From positions 5,053 to 69,052 of the forward strand of contig DATEOF010000216.1 of assembly GCA_035274465.1 (NCBI GenBank): a DNA stretch of 64,000 bases, read 5' to 3'. Source of the stretch: JADGRF01 sp035274465. GTDB lineage: Bacteria > Myxococcota_A > Polyangia > Polyangiales > JAFGIB01. Numbering within the stretch: position 1 is the first letter of the stretch; each line of letters opens with the position of its first letter. A program made the position numbers and the translations under genes. Under the pieces are notes generated by a model, which saw only the letters and a program-made list of their open reading frames with translations, was not told the origin of the DNA and searched no databases. This document shows, piece by piece, positions 17,701 to 27,520 of this stretch.

Positions 17701-18901
17701 GATCACCGAGGACGACGTGTGGCGACGCAAGTCGTTCCTGTTCGCCGAGGCCGAGCTGCACTCGCTGACCGGCGATCAGTCGCAGCTGCGCAGCGTGTGC
17801 GAGGCGATCGCCGAGCTGGCAGAGAAGTTCCCGGGCTGGCAACCCTGGCTGGGCTTCGCGCGCGCCGCACAGCATCGCCTGCGCGGCGAGCTGCGCGAGG
17901 CGCGCACCGAGCTCGAGCAAGCGCTGCGCCTGGCGCACCCGGGCGACCACCGCGCCTGGACGCGGCTCGCGCCGGCGCACGCCGAGATCTTATTGCTGTC
18001 GGGCGATGCCGCGGGCGCGCTGCGCAGCGCCGACGCGATCCTGGAACACACACAGAACCTCGGACTCGATCGCGCCACGGAGGTCGCCGGCGCACGCGTG
18101 CGCGCGCTGGCGCTCGCGAGCCTGGGCGATTACGCGCAGGCGCGCGTCAACCTGGAGCGTGCGCTCGCCGTGGCGCGCGAGCTCGAGTACGACGGCCTAC
18201 CGCTGGCCCTGGTGCACGATGCCGCCGCACGCGTGGCCCTGGCCTGCGACGACGCTGACGGCTGCACGCGAGCGCTGACCGAGATGTGGCGGCTGATCGA
18301 GCACGCGGACGCGCCGTCGCTGATCAACAGCTACGACAACCTGCGCGCCGAGAGCCGCCAGGAGCTGTCGATCTCCGACCTGCCGGCGTTGCACGCCACC
18401 ACGCGCACGACGTTCACCGACTCGACGATGTTCACGCAGATCCACACGCAGCTGAGCGGCTTCGACAAGCAAAAGGAGCGGGTCCAACACGCGCTCTCGC
18501 TGCTGCTCGAGGACAGCGGCGCTCGCGCCGGACACCTGCTGCTGTTCGATGCGCACGGCCTGTTCGCGGCCGCGGCGGTGAACGACAACCATCTGAGCGA
18601 CGGCCTCCTGAACAAGGCACAGGCGTTCCTGGACAGGCAGCTCGAGATCCGCACCATGACCGTGACTGCCAGCGAGATCGGCGAGGGCCCCCTGCTCGCG
18701 CAGCTCGTCGACGGCAACACGGCGCTCGCGCCGATCGCCTTGCTGGATCGCACGTCGAGCCCGCCGAAGCTCGTCGGCGTGGCGCTGCTCGCGTTCCAGG
18801 ATTCTCCCGTGCGTGCTCCACGCGTCGAGCTGGTGCGTATCGTCAGTCGCTGCCTCCAAGAGGCCGGCGACAGCCTCGGCGTCGCGCTCGCAGACAGCTG
18901 A
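14792..18901 (+). CDS. Giant Ser/Thr protein kinase-ATPase-TPR fusion (first of two paralogues)
   Basis: 1369 residues. Kinase domain at about 18-275: glycine loop ARGGMARV (25-32), Lys47, HRDISPRN (138-145) with catalytic Asp140, DFG 158-160 and PPE in the activation segment, so it looks active. After a linker comes an AAA/STAND-type ATPase: a P-loop-like NSGLGRSRM near 321-329 with Arg where the invariant Lys is expected, and a Walker B-like VVAVDDVHRAD. About 700-1180 is alpha-helical and repeat-like (TPR type), and the C-terminal 170 residues resemble a GAF-type sensor. The architecture matches the large myxobacterial protein kinases. ATPase activity is doubtful because of the Lys-to-Arg change. 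The paralogue at 51715 shares the whole layout. Cytoplasmic; no transmembrane segment seen. Confidence 0.92.
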   Translation: MHSSESKSPPPTLIGGCYRVEEELARGGMARVFRVIDERNNRALALKQLDVGEGRSASLRAMFEREYHTLVQLAHPRIVRVFDFGVDEDRPYYVMELLSGVDARQAIRDSRSDIRQICLWLRDCASALALIHSRRMVHRDISPRNLWCMPDGHAKLIDFGTLVAMGPQTRIAGTPPFVPPEAVNAQPLDGRCDLYALGALAYSLLTARAAFPARSLAELPQLWLRRPERPDAIRPDVPKALADLVMALLSFDARGRPASASEVMQRLTAIAELPPEDEQTLAQSFLASPNLVAREEALVLTRKRIKRTVGKRGGTLAIVANSGLGRSRMLANAVLEAKLIGASAITLTATAVATGPLALAGALAERLLEAQPLAAGAVLDHAPILGAISPALHRMLGEPANVELSGLERIRKQSAALVALFRAASRDQALVVAVDDVHRADSASLAVLGKLSMLANEQHLLLIITCDAGTLGEAPPALEQLVNTRHRIQLTPLAAEQTRELLASLFGEVEGLDEAADWLHEVSLGSPAACLQYAQYLVDQGLARYEGGVWKLPAQLRDTGLPDTLGSMFERRVLALSSDARSLALCLALARDESRAVWQPESHVSIEDFPKLLETTDSARAFAALDELLGAGMLQQRDQFYVLAQRAMVDALLRVSQPELRRNLHIRVADIYATRGGQGRWIAIRQLLLAGEHARARALLTETAGQLGTSPADFGAMRVSVSADCARSALADWQAHGGSPAEGVLLRRLLVIVCSVYDWSLARYGEPQLAQLSSDCGLTYWDETDASQPDLQRVIACLKRAGEAHEAKPERERGLAPIDALRELAGASMALSGAAVNSHDVELSRKIGPLLNPLRSLSPLLALLADLNDLGLQRVTGRELGDRTWNDGATRLLASEGLPDVLRQGGAGVNVHIQGVEDARRGRLRAGQLLDLLVPSVGEDMFLVVHGRWLCHAFHGDSSRARKLWKQVQMITEDDVWRRKSFLFAEAELHSLTGDQSQLRSVCEAIAELAEKFPGWQPWLGFARAAQHRLRGELREARTELEQALRLAHPGDHRAWTRLAPAHAEILLLSGDAAGALRSADAILEHTQNLGLDRATEVAGARVRALALASLGDYAQARVNLERALAVARELEYDGLPLALVHDAAARVALACDDADGCTRALTEMWRLIEHADAPSLINSYDNLRAESRQELSISDLPALHATTRTTFTDSTMFTQIHTQLSGFDKQKERVQHALSLLLEDSGARAGHLLLFDAHGLFAAAAVNDNHLSDGLLNKAQAFLDRQLEIRTMTVTASEIGEGPLLAQLVDGNTALAPIALLDRTSSPPKLVGVALLAFQDSPVRAPRVELVRIVSRCLQEAGDSLGVALADS

Positions 18902-19116
18902 GGCCGCAGGCGGGTGCGCCGGCCGCCAAGCGGTGGTAATTCCTCAAGAAACCAGCACGCGGCTGAGGCGAGCCCCGCGGCGGGTGCGGCGCCGCCAGTA
19001 AATTTTGTGACGCTGCCAGTCAATCCCAAGACTGAGCCGGTTTCGTACTCATTCGTGCACTTGGGTTGGCAACGAGTCGATCGATCCGTCTTCCGCGACT
19101 CAACCAGCACGCAACG

Positions 19117-20649
19117 ATGAAATACCGAACACCTACGTTTGTAATTCAGGCCTGCATGTCGAGCGCCCTGCTCCTCGGCTGCGGAAACCAGGCGCCCATG
19201 GCGCCAGGGTCGGTCGCTGCCGGCGGCAGCGGCGGAGCCGGCGCAGCGCCGAGCGGCGCGAGCGGCACGACGCCTGCCGCTGTGAGCGGCACCAGCGGCA
19301 CGCGCAGCACCTCCGGCACGGCAGGTACGACCCCGCAGGCCGGCAACCCGGCCAGCGGCGGGACCGCCGGCGTGGGCTCATCCGGCACGCTGAGCATGTC
19401 CGGCAACTCCGGCAGCGGCAGCGGCGCCGCGGGCAGCACGCCGATGGCCGGATCGGGTGGAATGCCGAGCACCGGCAAGCTCAAGCCCTCGATCCGCAAC
19501 CCGAAGTACGCGTCGCTCGCGCCCCCAGCGGGCGAGCCGTTCATGAACATGACGCCCGGCGCCTGGACGTGGACGAACGTGGAGGGTGCAGTCTCGCGCG
19601 ACGGCTCTCCGGCCGGCGTGTACTACAAGTTCAGCAAGACCGGCAGCAAGAACCTCTTCGTCTACATGGCGGGCGGCGGCGTGTGTGCCGACGGGTTCTT
19701 CTGCAACATGAACCCGGCGAACAAGAACCAGAGCCTGACCGCGGAGAACGTGGGCGCGGGTGTATTGAACATCCTGGGTCCCGACGCCGAGCCCCAGGAT
19801 CCGAGCGGCGAGCGCTGGCAGAGCGGCATCTTCAAGGATGATCCGGCCAATCCCGCGCGAGACTGGAACATGGTCTTCATCCCGTACGTGACCGGCGACG
19901 TGTTCTTCGGCAGCAAGCCGAACGGCACGGTGCCGAACGTCGAGGGCACCTTCCAGTTCGTCGGCAAGAGCAACATGCAGAAGTTCCTGTCGCGCATCAT
20001 CTCGACCTGGAAGGACGCCGAGATCGCCGTGATCTCCGGCTCGAGCGCGGGCGGCATCGGCGCACTGCTGAACGCCACGTACTTCGCCGACGGCTTCATC
20101 GATCAAGGCAAGGGCGCGCGGATCTTCGTGCTCGACGACGCCGGGCCATTCTTCGACGACGCCTACCTCGAGGTCTGCATCCAGAAGCGCTACCGCGAGC
20201 TGTACGCGCTCGACGAATCATTCCCGATGGAGTGCACGGGTTGCCGCAGCGCAGACGGCGGCGGCATGGTCAAGGGCGCCCTCTCCTACCTCGCGGACAA
20301 GTATCCCGAGAACGTGCTCGGTGGCTTCGTCGACAGCGACCAGGACGAGATCATGAAGTTCTTCTTCAGCGAAGGCCTCGAGAACTGCTCCTACATCGAG
20401 GATCCGATCGGCGGCCTGCTGGCCTACCCGGCGGATCGCTACCCCGCTGCGCTCAAGAACATGCTCACCGAGCTGGTCGATCCCAGCCGCATGAGCACCT
20501 ACGTCTGGTCCGGCGATCTACACCAAAACCTGTTCCACACCGCAACCGACGACCGCTTCTACCAAAAGAACGGCCTAGAAAAGACCGTCGCAGAGTGGTT
20601 CGCCGGTCTGATCAGCGGTCAACACGAACGCCTCGGCGTGATCAAGTGA
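19117..20649 (+). CDS. Pectinacetylesterase/Notum-family lipoprotein
   Basis: 510 residues from the ATG at 19117. Lipoprotein signal (SSALLLGC) followed by a Gly/Ser/Thr/Ala-rich linker of about 90 residues. The rest fits the pectinacetylesterase family: FVYMAGGGVCADG near the oxyanion region, the nucleophile box GSSAGG at about 308-313, an Asp in DDAGPFFDD, and a candidate His in SGDLHQNLFHT. Paired Cys residues (CMECTGC type) match the disulphide-rich family. Members deacetylate pectin or, in animals, remove a lipid from Wnt; the bacterial substrate is unknown. No clear ribosome site precedes the ATG. Downstream is a gene-free structured region. Confidence 0.85.
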   Translation: MKYRTPTFVIQACMSSALLLGCGNQAPMAPGSVAAGGSGGAGAAPSGASGTTPAAVSGTSGTRSTSGTAGTTPQAGNPASGGTAGVGSSGTLSMSGNSGSGSGAAGSTPMAGSGGMPSTGKLKPSIRNPKYASLAPPAGEPFMNMTPGAWTWTNVEGAVSRDGSPAGVYYKFSKTGSKNLFVYMAGGGVCADGFFCNMNPANKNQSLTAENVGAGVLNILGPDAEPQDPSGERWQSGIFKDDPANPARDWNMVFIPYVTGDVFFGSKPNGTVPNVEGTFQFVGKSNMQKFLSRIISTWKDAEIAVISGSSAGGIGALLNATYFADGFIDQGKGARIFVLDDAGPFFDDAYLEVCIQKRYRELYALDESFPMECTGCRSADGGGMVKGALSYLADKYPENVLGGFVDSDQDEIMKFFFSEGLENCSYIEDPIGGLLAYPADRYPAALKNMLTELVDPSRMSTYVWSGDLHQNLFHTATDDRFYQKNGLEKTVAEWFAGLISGQHERLGVIK

Positions 20650-20719
20650 ACCCTCGGCTTGGGGCGTCGCGCTGCCGCGAATGACGCGAGCGAAGCGACG
20701 CGACAACGCGCGCAGTGGT

Positions 20720-20747
20720 TGGTCCGCGGGGCTGTTTCCGCGGACCA
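20720..20747. terminator. Hairpin downstream of the pectinacetylesterase gene
   Basis: TGGTCCGCGG (20720-20729) pairs perfectly with CCGCGGACCA (20738-20747) across an 8-nt loop. It lies 70 bp after the stop codon and has no U-tract, so it may be a factor-dependent terminator or an mRNA-stabilising hairpin, or belong with the larger element next to it. Confidence 0.45.
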
Positions 20748-20802
20748 GCCCGAGCACGTTGTACATGGCTATAAAAAGACTCGACGACGCCTACCAAGGT
20801 GA

Positions 20803-20989
20803 GGCTCTGCCTCGGGGATGTTTCCGTAGAGACCATGAGCAGCGTGAAAATCGCGCGCGGATCCACCCCGATTTTCACGCTGCGACAGGCACGCGTTCGC
20901 GCCGGTTTGAGAAACGCCAGGGTGTCTTTAGCCTGACCCGGCGCGAACGCGCGCCGCGGTCTCGTAGGAAACATCCCCGAGGCAGAGCC
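20803..20989. repeat. 187-bp Y-shaped element of three inverted repeats
   Basis: The ends are perfect 23-bp inverted repeats (20803-20825 and 20967-20989; left end GGCTCTGCCTCGGGG). After a 3x3 mismatch the stem continues for 6 bp (20829-20834 with 20958-20963). Inside are two independent hairpins: a 15-bp stem, 20839-20853 with 20869-20883 (GCAGCGTGAAAATCG), and a 14-bp stem, 20892-20905 with 20938-20951 (CGCGTTCGCGCCGG). The whole folds as a three-way junction with about 58 paired positions in either strand. It could be a non-autonomous mobile element of MITE/REP type, a structured RNA or an elaborate bidirectional terminator. No transposase or target-site duplication is evident. Confidence 0.85.
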
Positions 20990-21093
20990 GTAAGCGTGTT
21001 TCGAGCCGCGCCAACCTCGAGAGGACAGTGCGCGCGACCCAGGCGCCTGCGCATTGCGCATACGCATGTGCGCGCGACGCCGCGAGACGTCCT

Positions 21094-22446
21094 TTAGCGC
21101 GGCCGCTTGAGCTTGCGCTGAAGAGTGCGCCGATCGATCCCGAGCGCCGAAGCCGCCCGAGTCACGTTACCTTCCATGCGCGAAAGCACCTCATCGATGT
21201 GCGCGCGCTCCAGCGCAGCGAGGTTCTGGCGGTCTCGGTCGCTAGGCCGATCACTCGTGCGCGCCGGCGCAGCAGGCGGCCGGTCCTCCTCCGCGTGCCC
21301 GAAGACGCTAGCCGCCAGCATGCGCCGCATCAGCGCCCCGTCGATCACCGGCCCATCGACGAACAGCACACAACGACGCAACACGTTGAGCAACTCGCGC
21401 ACGTTGCCGGGCCAGCGGTAGCTGCGCATGGCCGCCACCGCATCCTCATCGAGACGCGCCTGGCTGGCGCCTATGCGCTGCAGCAAGTGCTCGGCCAGCG
21501 GCACGAGATCCTCGGCGCGCTCGCGCAGCGAAGGCAACAAGATCGGGAACACCTGCAACCGGAAGAACAAATCCTCGCGGAACGTGCCGGCCTTGACCTC
21601 GCTCCACAGATCGCGGTTGGTCGCGGCGATGATGCGCACGTCGACGTCGACCTCGCGCGAAGCTCCGACCGCGCGGATGCGCCGCGTCTCGAGTGCGCGC
21701 AGCAGCTTGGCCTGGCAGTCGAGCGGCAGCTCCGCGACCTCGTCGATGAACAGCGTGCCGCCCTCGGCCTCCACGAACAGACCGTCGCGGTTGGCTGCGG
21801 CGCCGGTGAACGCGCCCTTCTTGTGCCCGAACAGCTCGCTCTCGAACAGCTCGCGCTGGATGCAGGCGGCGTTGACCGCGACGAAGGGCTTCTCCGCGCG
21901 ACCGCTGCCCACGTGCAGGTGACGCGCGACCACTTCCTTGCCGGTGCCGGTCTCGCCGTACAACGCGACGGTCTCGCTGCTGGGAGCTGCGCGATCCACG
22001 AAGCGCCGGACCTCCTCGATCGCCGCGCTCTGGCCGACGATCGGCGGCGCGAAGGCGTCGAGCGAGCGCGAGCTGGGCCGGTTGCCGTCGGCGGCCGCCT
22101 GCTCGATCAGCGGACCCAGCACCTCGGCGTCGACCGGCTTCTCCAGGAACGAAAAAGCGCCGAGCTTCATGGCGTCGACCGCAGCTGCGACCGAGCCGTG
22201 GCCCGTGAGCACGATGAAGCGCGTGCGCACCGAACGCGCCTTGCGCAAGACCTCGAGGCCGTCGAGCCCGCGCATGCGCAGGTCGAGCAGGCCGACGTGC
22301 GGGCTGGACTCGCCCAGCGCCTCGAGCGCGGCCTCGCCGCTGTCAGCTTCACTGACCGTAAAACCGCGCCGCGACAGCGCCTTGGCCATCGCAAAGCGAA
22401 AGGCCGCGTCGTCGTCCACGATCAACACGTGCAGGCCATCGTTCAT
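21094..22446 (-). CDS. NtrC-type sigma-54-dependent response regulator
   Basis: 450 residues in the classical order. The receiver domain has phospho-acceptor Asp55 and acidic pocket DDD 11-13. The AAA+ domain has Walker A GETGTGKE (about 168-175), an intact GAFTGA loop for contacting sigma-54, and Walker B GGTLFIDEVAEL. A Fis-type helix-turn-helix ends the protein (GNVTRAASALGIDRRTLQRKLK). Its ATG overlaps the stop of the histidine kinase gene by 4 bp (ATGA), so it is translationally coupled to its partner. Targets are sigma-54 promoters that I could not identify. The operon is bracketed by two palindromic elements. Confidence 0.96.
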   Translation of the reverse strand: MNDGLHVLIVDDDAAFRFAMAKALSRRGFTVSEADSGEAALEALGESSPHVGLLDLRMRGLDGLEVLRKARSVRTRFIVLTGHGSVAAAVDAMKLGAFSFLEKPVDAEVLGPLIEQAAADGNRPSSRSLDAFAPPIVGQSAAIEEVRRFVDRAAPSSETVALYGETGTGKEVVARHLHVGSGRAEKPFVAVNAACIQRELFESELFGHKKGAFTGAAANRDGLFVEAEGGTLFIDEVAELPLDCQAKLLRALETRRIRAVGASREVDVDVRIIAATNRDLWSEVKAGTFREDLFFRLQVFPILLPSLRERAEDLVPLAEHLLQRIGASQARLDEDAVAAMRSYRWPGNVRELLNVLRRCVLFVDGPVIDGALMRRMLAASVFGHAEEDRPPAAPARTSDRPSDRDRQNLAALERAHIDEVLSRMEGNVTRAASALGIDRRTLQRKLKRPR

Positions 22447-24236
22447 GAGGCGACTACCCTGATCGGCCCGCTACGCGAGTCTCGCGCCGTCCGCAGGCGC
22501 ACGATCGCGGCGGCCCCGCCTTCACGACGATTCTCGAGTGTCAGTGTCCCGTGCATGGCTCGTACCAGCATATACGAAGTGTACAGCCCCAGGCCCGTTC
22601 CCTCACCTGACGGTTTCGTGGTGGCGAATGGCTCGAACAGCCTCGTCGCGACCTCGGGTGCGATGCCCGGGCCGTTGTCCTCAACGCGGATGGCGATCAT
22701 GCCCTCGGGCTCGTGCGTAGCCAAAATTCGTACGCGGCCGAGCAGCCGGTCACGCACCGCATCGCAGGCATTTTGCACGAGATTCACGACCACTTGCACC
22801 AACCGGTCGGAATCTGCCTCGACCGAGATGCCTTCCACCGAAGGCTCGATGTCCACACGCGTGCTGCGCCGTGCGCCGGCTATGACCAGCGCACATCCGC
22901 GCTCGAGCACTTGTGACAGTGTGACAGAACCATCGATGCGAGCGCGCACTAAATCGCCGCCCGCCAGCAAAGCGTGCGTAATTCGGCCCAAACGCCCGGT
23001 TTCTTCGTGGATCAATTCGGCACTTTCGCCGAGATCTGCGATCAGCGAGTCGCGCAGCTCGCGCCCCCCGGCCGCGCTCGGCGGCGCGTGAGGCCCGGAA
23101 TCGTCCTCGCCCAGGCGCCCGAGCGCGACGCCCATGTCTGCAGCCAGCGTGCGGATCGTGGCCAGCGGCGTGTTCAATTCGTGGGCGACGCCCTGCGCGA
23201 TGCGACCCAGGCTCGACAGCCGCTCGGACAACACCAGCTGGCGCTCGGCGAGCATCGCGCCCGTGCGATCGACGTACAGGTTCATCACCTTGGGCTTGTC
23301 GCCGCCTGACGCCGTCAGCGGCAACGAATGCAGCTCGTACACGCGCTCGCCGCCGTCGACCGAGACCGCGAAGCGGCAGCGGCTGGCTTCCCCTAGCTCG
23401 AGCGAGCGATTCAGCGGACACATGTTGTCGACGTCGCGCTCGCAGCCATGCTCGCTCGCGTGACCTGGACACTGCCAGACATCGCCCAGGCCCTGCGCCG
23501 GAACGAGCTTCTGCGCGAGCCGGTTCTTGAACATCACCTTGGCGTCGGCATCGACGATCTCGAGGCCGGCATCCAGCTCGTTGAGCGTGGTCGAGAGCAC
23601 CTCGTACTCCAGGCGTGCGCGATCGCGCGCGCGAGCCAGAGCTTCTTCACGATCGCGCAGCTCGGAGGCCGCGTGCGTGACGATGTACGCGATGCCGGCG
23701 ACGGTGGATGTGAACGCGGCCACATCGGTGACTGCGCCGAGCGTGCCCTCGACACCCCAGTGCGAAATCGACAGCGCGGGCACGAACTCGCCCAGCGCCA
23801 GAAACGCACCGCATGCCAGCGCCGCCGCTGCAGCCAACAGCGTCGCGCGCGGCCCCGCGAGCACGCCGGCCAAGGCCACGTGAAAGCCGTAGTAGCCGAT
23901 GAACGGCGAGCGCACGCCGCCCGAGGCCCAGAGCACCACGGTGAGCAACAAGAAGTCGCCCAGGGCCTGGGTCAGCGCGGCCCGCGGCCCGGTCTCGGTC
24001 CGGCCGGCGCGGTGCGCGCGTGCCAGCGTCGCGTTGTAGAGCGCGGCCACCGCAGCGGCCACCGCCAGCACGTGCCAGTTCACCCCCGGAAACCAGCCGA
24101 ACGCAGCTGCCAGCGTCGCGATGACGATGCCGACCAGGGCGACCCAACGCAGCTGGATCAGCCATCCAAAACGCTCCGCCGGGTCGAGTGACCCGCCGAG
24201 CTCCAGATCGGTCTGGGATTCGTTGAGGTCGAGCAT
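22443..24236 (-). CDS. Membrane-bound PAS sensor histidine kinase
   Basis: 597 residues. Five to six transmembrane helices in the first 190 residues form an integral sensor module with little outside the membrane. A coiled-coil linker and a PAS domain (about 210-320) follow, holding a Cys/His cluster: CPGH, then GCERDVDNMCPL, then SRC. The HisKA box is VAHELNTPLATIR with His352, and the HATPase_c domain has N-box NLVQNACDAV, DNGPGIA and GTGLGLY. The kinase phosphorylates the regulator at 21094, whose gene overlaps the end of this one. Cys-bearing PAS domains in similar kinases suggest redox or metal sensing, but that is inference. The start at 24236 lacks a strong ribosome site. Confidence 0.94.
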   Translation of the reverse strand: MLDLNESQTDLELGGSLDPAERFGWLIQLRWVALVGIVIATLAAAFGWFPGVNWHVLAVAAAVAALYNATLARAHRAGRTETGPRAALTQALGDFLLLTVVLWASGGVRSPFIGYYGFHVALAGVLAGPRATLLAAAAALACGAFLALGEFVPALSISHWGVEGTLGAVTDVAAFTSTVAGIAYIVTHAASELRDREEALARARDRARLEYEVLSTTLNELDAGLEIVDADAKVMFKNRLAQKLVPAQGLGDVWQCPGHASEHGCERDVDNMCPLNRSLELGEASRCRFAVSVDGGERVYELHSLPLTASGGDKPKVMNLYVDRTGAMLAERQLVLSERLSSLGRIAQGVAHELNTPLATIRTLAADMGVALGRLGEDDSGPHAPPSAAGGRELRDSLIADLGESAELIHEETGRLGRITHALLAGGDLVRARIDGSVTLSQVLERGCALVIAGARRSTRVDIEPSVEGISVEADSDRLVQVVVNLVQNACDAVRDRLLGRVRILATHEPEGMIAIRVEDNGPGIAPEVATRLFEPFATTKPSGEGTGLGLYTSYMLVRAMHGTLTLENRREGGAAAIVRLRTARDSRSGPIRVVAS

Positions 24237-24291
24237 GAAACGAAGCTCGTGGCCCTGGTTGTGCCCTCTGGGCGCATTTCCTGCAAGGACG

Positions 24292-24455
24292 AGAGCGCCG
24301 AACAGTCTGAAACGTCGATGGATGCGTGGTTTAGCGGGGTTCTGGGGGCCCGCGGGCCGACGAGGCGTAGTTCGATCCTACGTTGAGGAGGCACGCGGGC
24401 GCCCAGGGCCCCGATAGACCGCGCAGGCGCGGCGTTTCAGACTGTTCGGCGCTCT
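24292..24455. repeat. 164-nt near-perfect hairpin overlapping the methyltransferase stop
   Basis: The outer arms 24292-24314 and 24433-24455 are perfect 23-bp inverted repeats (right arm begins CGTTTCAGACTGTTCGGC). Pairing continues inwards, after one bulged T at 24315, from 24316/24432 to a 7-nt loop at 24371-24377 closed by CGTAG/CTACG. Counting by hand gives 67 pairs, 60 Watson-Crick and 7 G-U if the + strand is the RNA; on the - strand those seven become A-C mismatches. The right arm contains the last codons and stop of the adenine methyltransferase gene. The remainder fills the gap before the histidine kinase gene. Candidate structured RNA or decaying palindromic mobile element. Confidence 0.85.
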
Positions 24456-25483
24456 TGGGATAAATCCGGCAGCTCACCCCCGTCGCAGGCCACCACGAAG
24501 ATCAGCTCCTGGTTGCGTAGGTGGCTGATCTTGCCGATCTTTTGCCCGGCGGGGTTGTAGATCCCGATCTGCGCGCCGACGTAGCGCCGGAAGTCCACGC
24601 GCCGCACGGCGACCGGGCCCCGCGCCTGCAGGATCTCCACCAGCTCGGACTCGCTCACGTAGCCTTCGTCGTTGAACGACACGACCAGGTAGCGAGCGTC
24701 GATGTTCTGGACCAGCGCGCGCAGCGCGGCATGGATGCGAGGCTTGGAGTTGAACGGGCTATCGTACTGCCGACAGTCCACGCGTTTGCGCGCGATGCCG
24801 TAGACCTCCGGCTTGTCCCAGCGCACCAGCGACTCCCACACGTGATAGTTGTTCAGGTACTTGTGCTGGTTGTACGGCGGGTCGATGTAAACCAGGTCGT
24901 GACTCAGCCCGCGCACACACTCGATCGCATCCAGCATCCGCGCCGAGCCGAGCGGCCCGCGCACCAGCTCCGGCAGGCGCAGCTCCAGGTCATTGTAGGC
25001 CCGCGGCGCCCAGCTCTTGAGGTAGGCCATCTGCAGGCCGACCGTGGAGTCCACCCGATCGGCCGCCTCCATCAGTGACACCAGCAAGATCGCCTGGAGC
25101 GGGTCGGGCAAGCTGAGGCCGCTGATGGCTTCACGGATGGCGTCGATGCGCGCGCCGTTCTTGGGCTGGAAGTAGCGCGCCTCCTCGCAGTACGTGCGCG
25201 TGAAGTAGCCCGGCTCGCCGACCATGCGGTTGAAGTCGGCGATGTGCTGGGCGGCGGCCGTGGTCCAGTGCTCGGCGTCGGCCGCCACGTAGCACTGGGC
25301 AAGCGTGTACGCGTAGGCGTTGTGGTCGTTCGCGGTGACCGTGTAGCCCCGAGCGCGCAGCGCGCTGCCGACCCGCGCCGTGCCGCTGAACAGGTCCAGC
25401 ACGGTCTCCACCTTGGGCAACAACGAAACCACGGAAAGAAGCTCGGCGATCAGCTTTCGCTTGGAGCCGATGTACTTGATCAT
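24437..25483 (-). CDS. D12-class DNA N6-adenine methyltransferase
   Basis: 348 residues. SAM-binding motif I DLFSGTARVG near the N-terminus, then the catalytic DPPY motif in YIDPPYN at about residue 200: the order of the alpha-class/D12 (Dam-like) adenine methyltransferases. The opening MIKYIGSKRKL is also typical of the family. Recognition sequence unknown. No restriction endonuclease gene is adjacent, so it is an orphan methylase or a two-subunit system encoded elsewhere. The C-terminal residues (ERRTV and stop) lie within one arm of the 164-nt hairpin, so the tail could have been altered by insertion of that element. It is divergent from PEP carboxykinase across 240 bp. Confidence 0.92.
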   Translation of the reverse strand: MIKYIGSKRKLIAELLSVVSLLPKVETVLDLFSGTARVGSALRARGYTVTANDHNAYAYTLAQCYVAADAEHWTTAAAQHIADFNRMVGEPGYFTRTYCEEARYFQPKNGARIDAIREAISGLSLPDPLQAILLVSLMEAADRVDSTVGLQMAYLKSWAPRAYNDLELRLPELVRGPLGSARMLDAIECVRGLSHDLVYIDPPYNQHKYLNNYHVWESLVRWDKPEVYGIARKRVDCRQYDSPFNSKPRIHAALRALVQNIDARYLVVSFNDEGYVSESELVEILQARGPVAVRRVDFRRYVGAQIGIYNPAGQKIGKISHLRNQELIFVVACDGGELPDLSQERRTV

Positions 25484-25723
25484 ACGGGGAATTTGGTCAT
25501 GGACCAGGGCCGGTTCTGGGGCCTTTGCGAGCCCGGAAGGGGTAGCTTTCCGGGTGGCGCAAACGACCGCTACACCTTACAACCAGAGACACGGGTTTTG
25601 GTGGCGAGACAGGCCTCGAACCACCCTGGACCTGTCCGCTCTCGAACGGCCGCATGGTCTGGACCGGCGCCTTCAATCGAGTACAGTCCGCGCACTTCAT
25701 AAGCCTTGGGGTGAATCGAACAC

Positions 25724-27502
<1,779 letters not shown>

Positions 27503-27520
27503 GGCATTCGGTACTGCCCC

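Larger units (their letters stand above)
20650..21093. other. 444-bp gene-free region between convergent genes
   Basis: No credible coding sequence on either strand. It contains a 10-bp stem hairpin (20720-20747) and the 187-bp Y-shaped inverted-repeat element (20803-20989). About 100 bp on each side show no recognisable feature. It separates the 3' ends of the pectinacetylesterase gene and the NtrC-type regulator gene. Confidence 0.7.

Noticed and set aside
25585..25640. tRNA-like T-arm (GGTTCGAG on the minus strand)
   Set aside because: Flanking bases do not pair as T-stem or acceptor stem, and no D or anticodon arm can be drawn.
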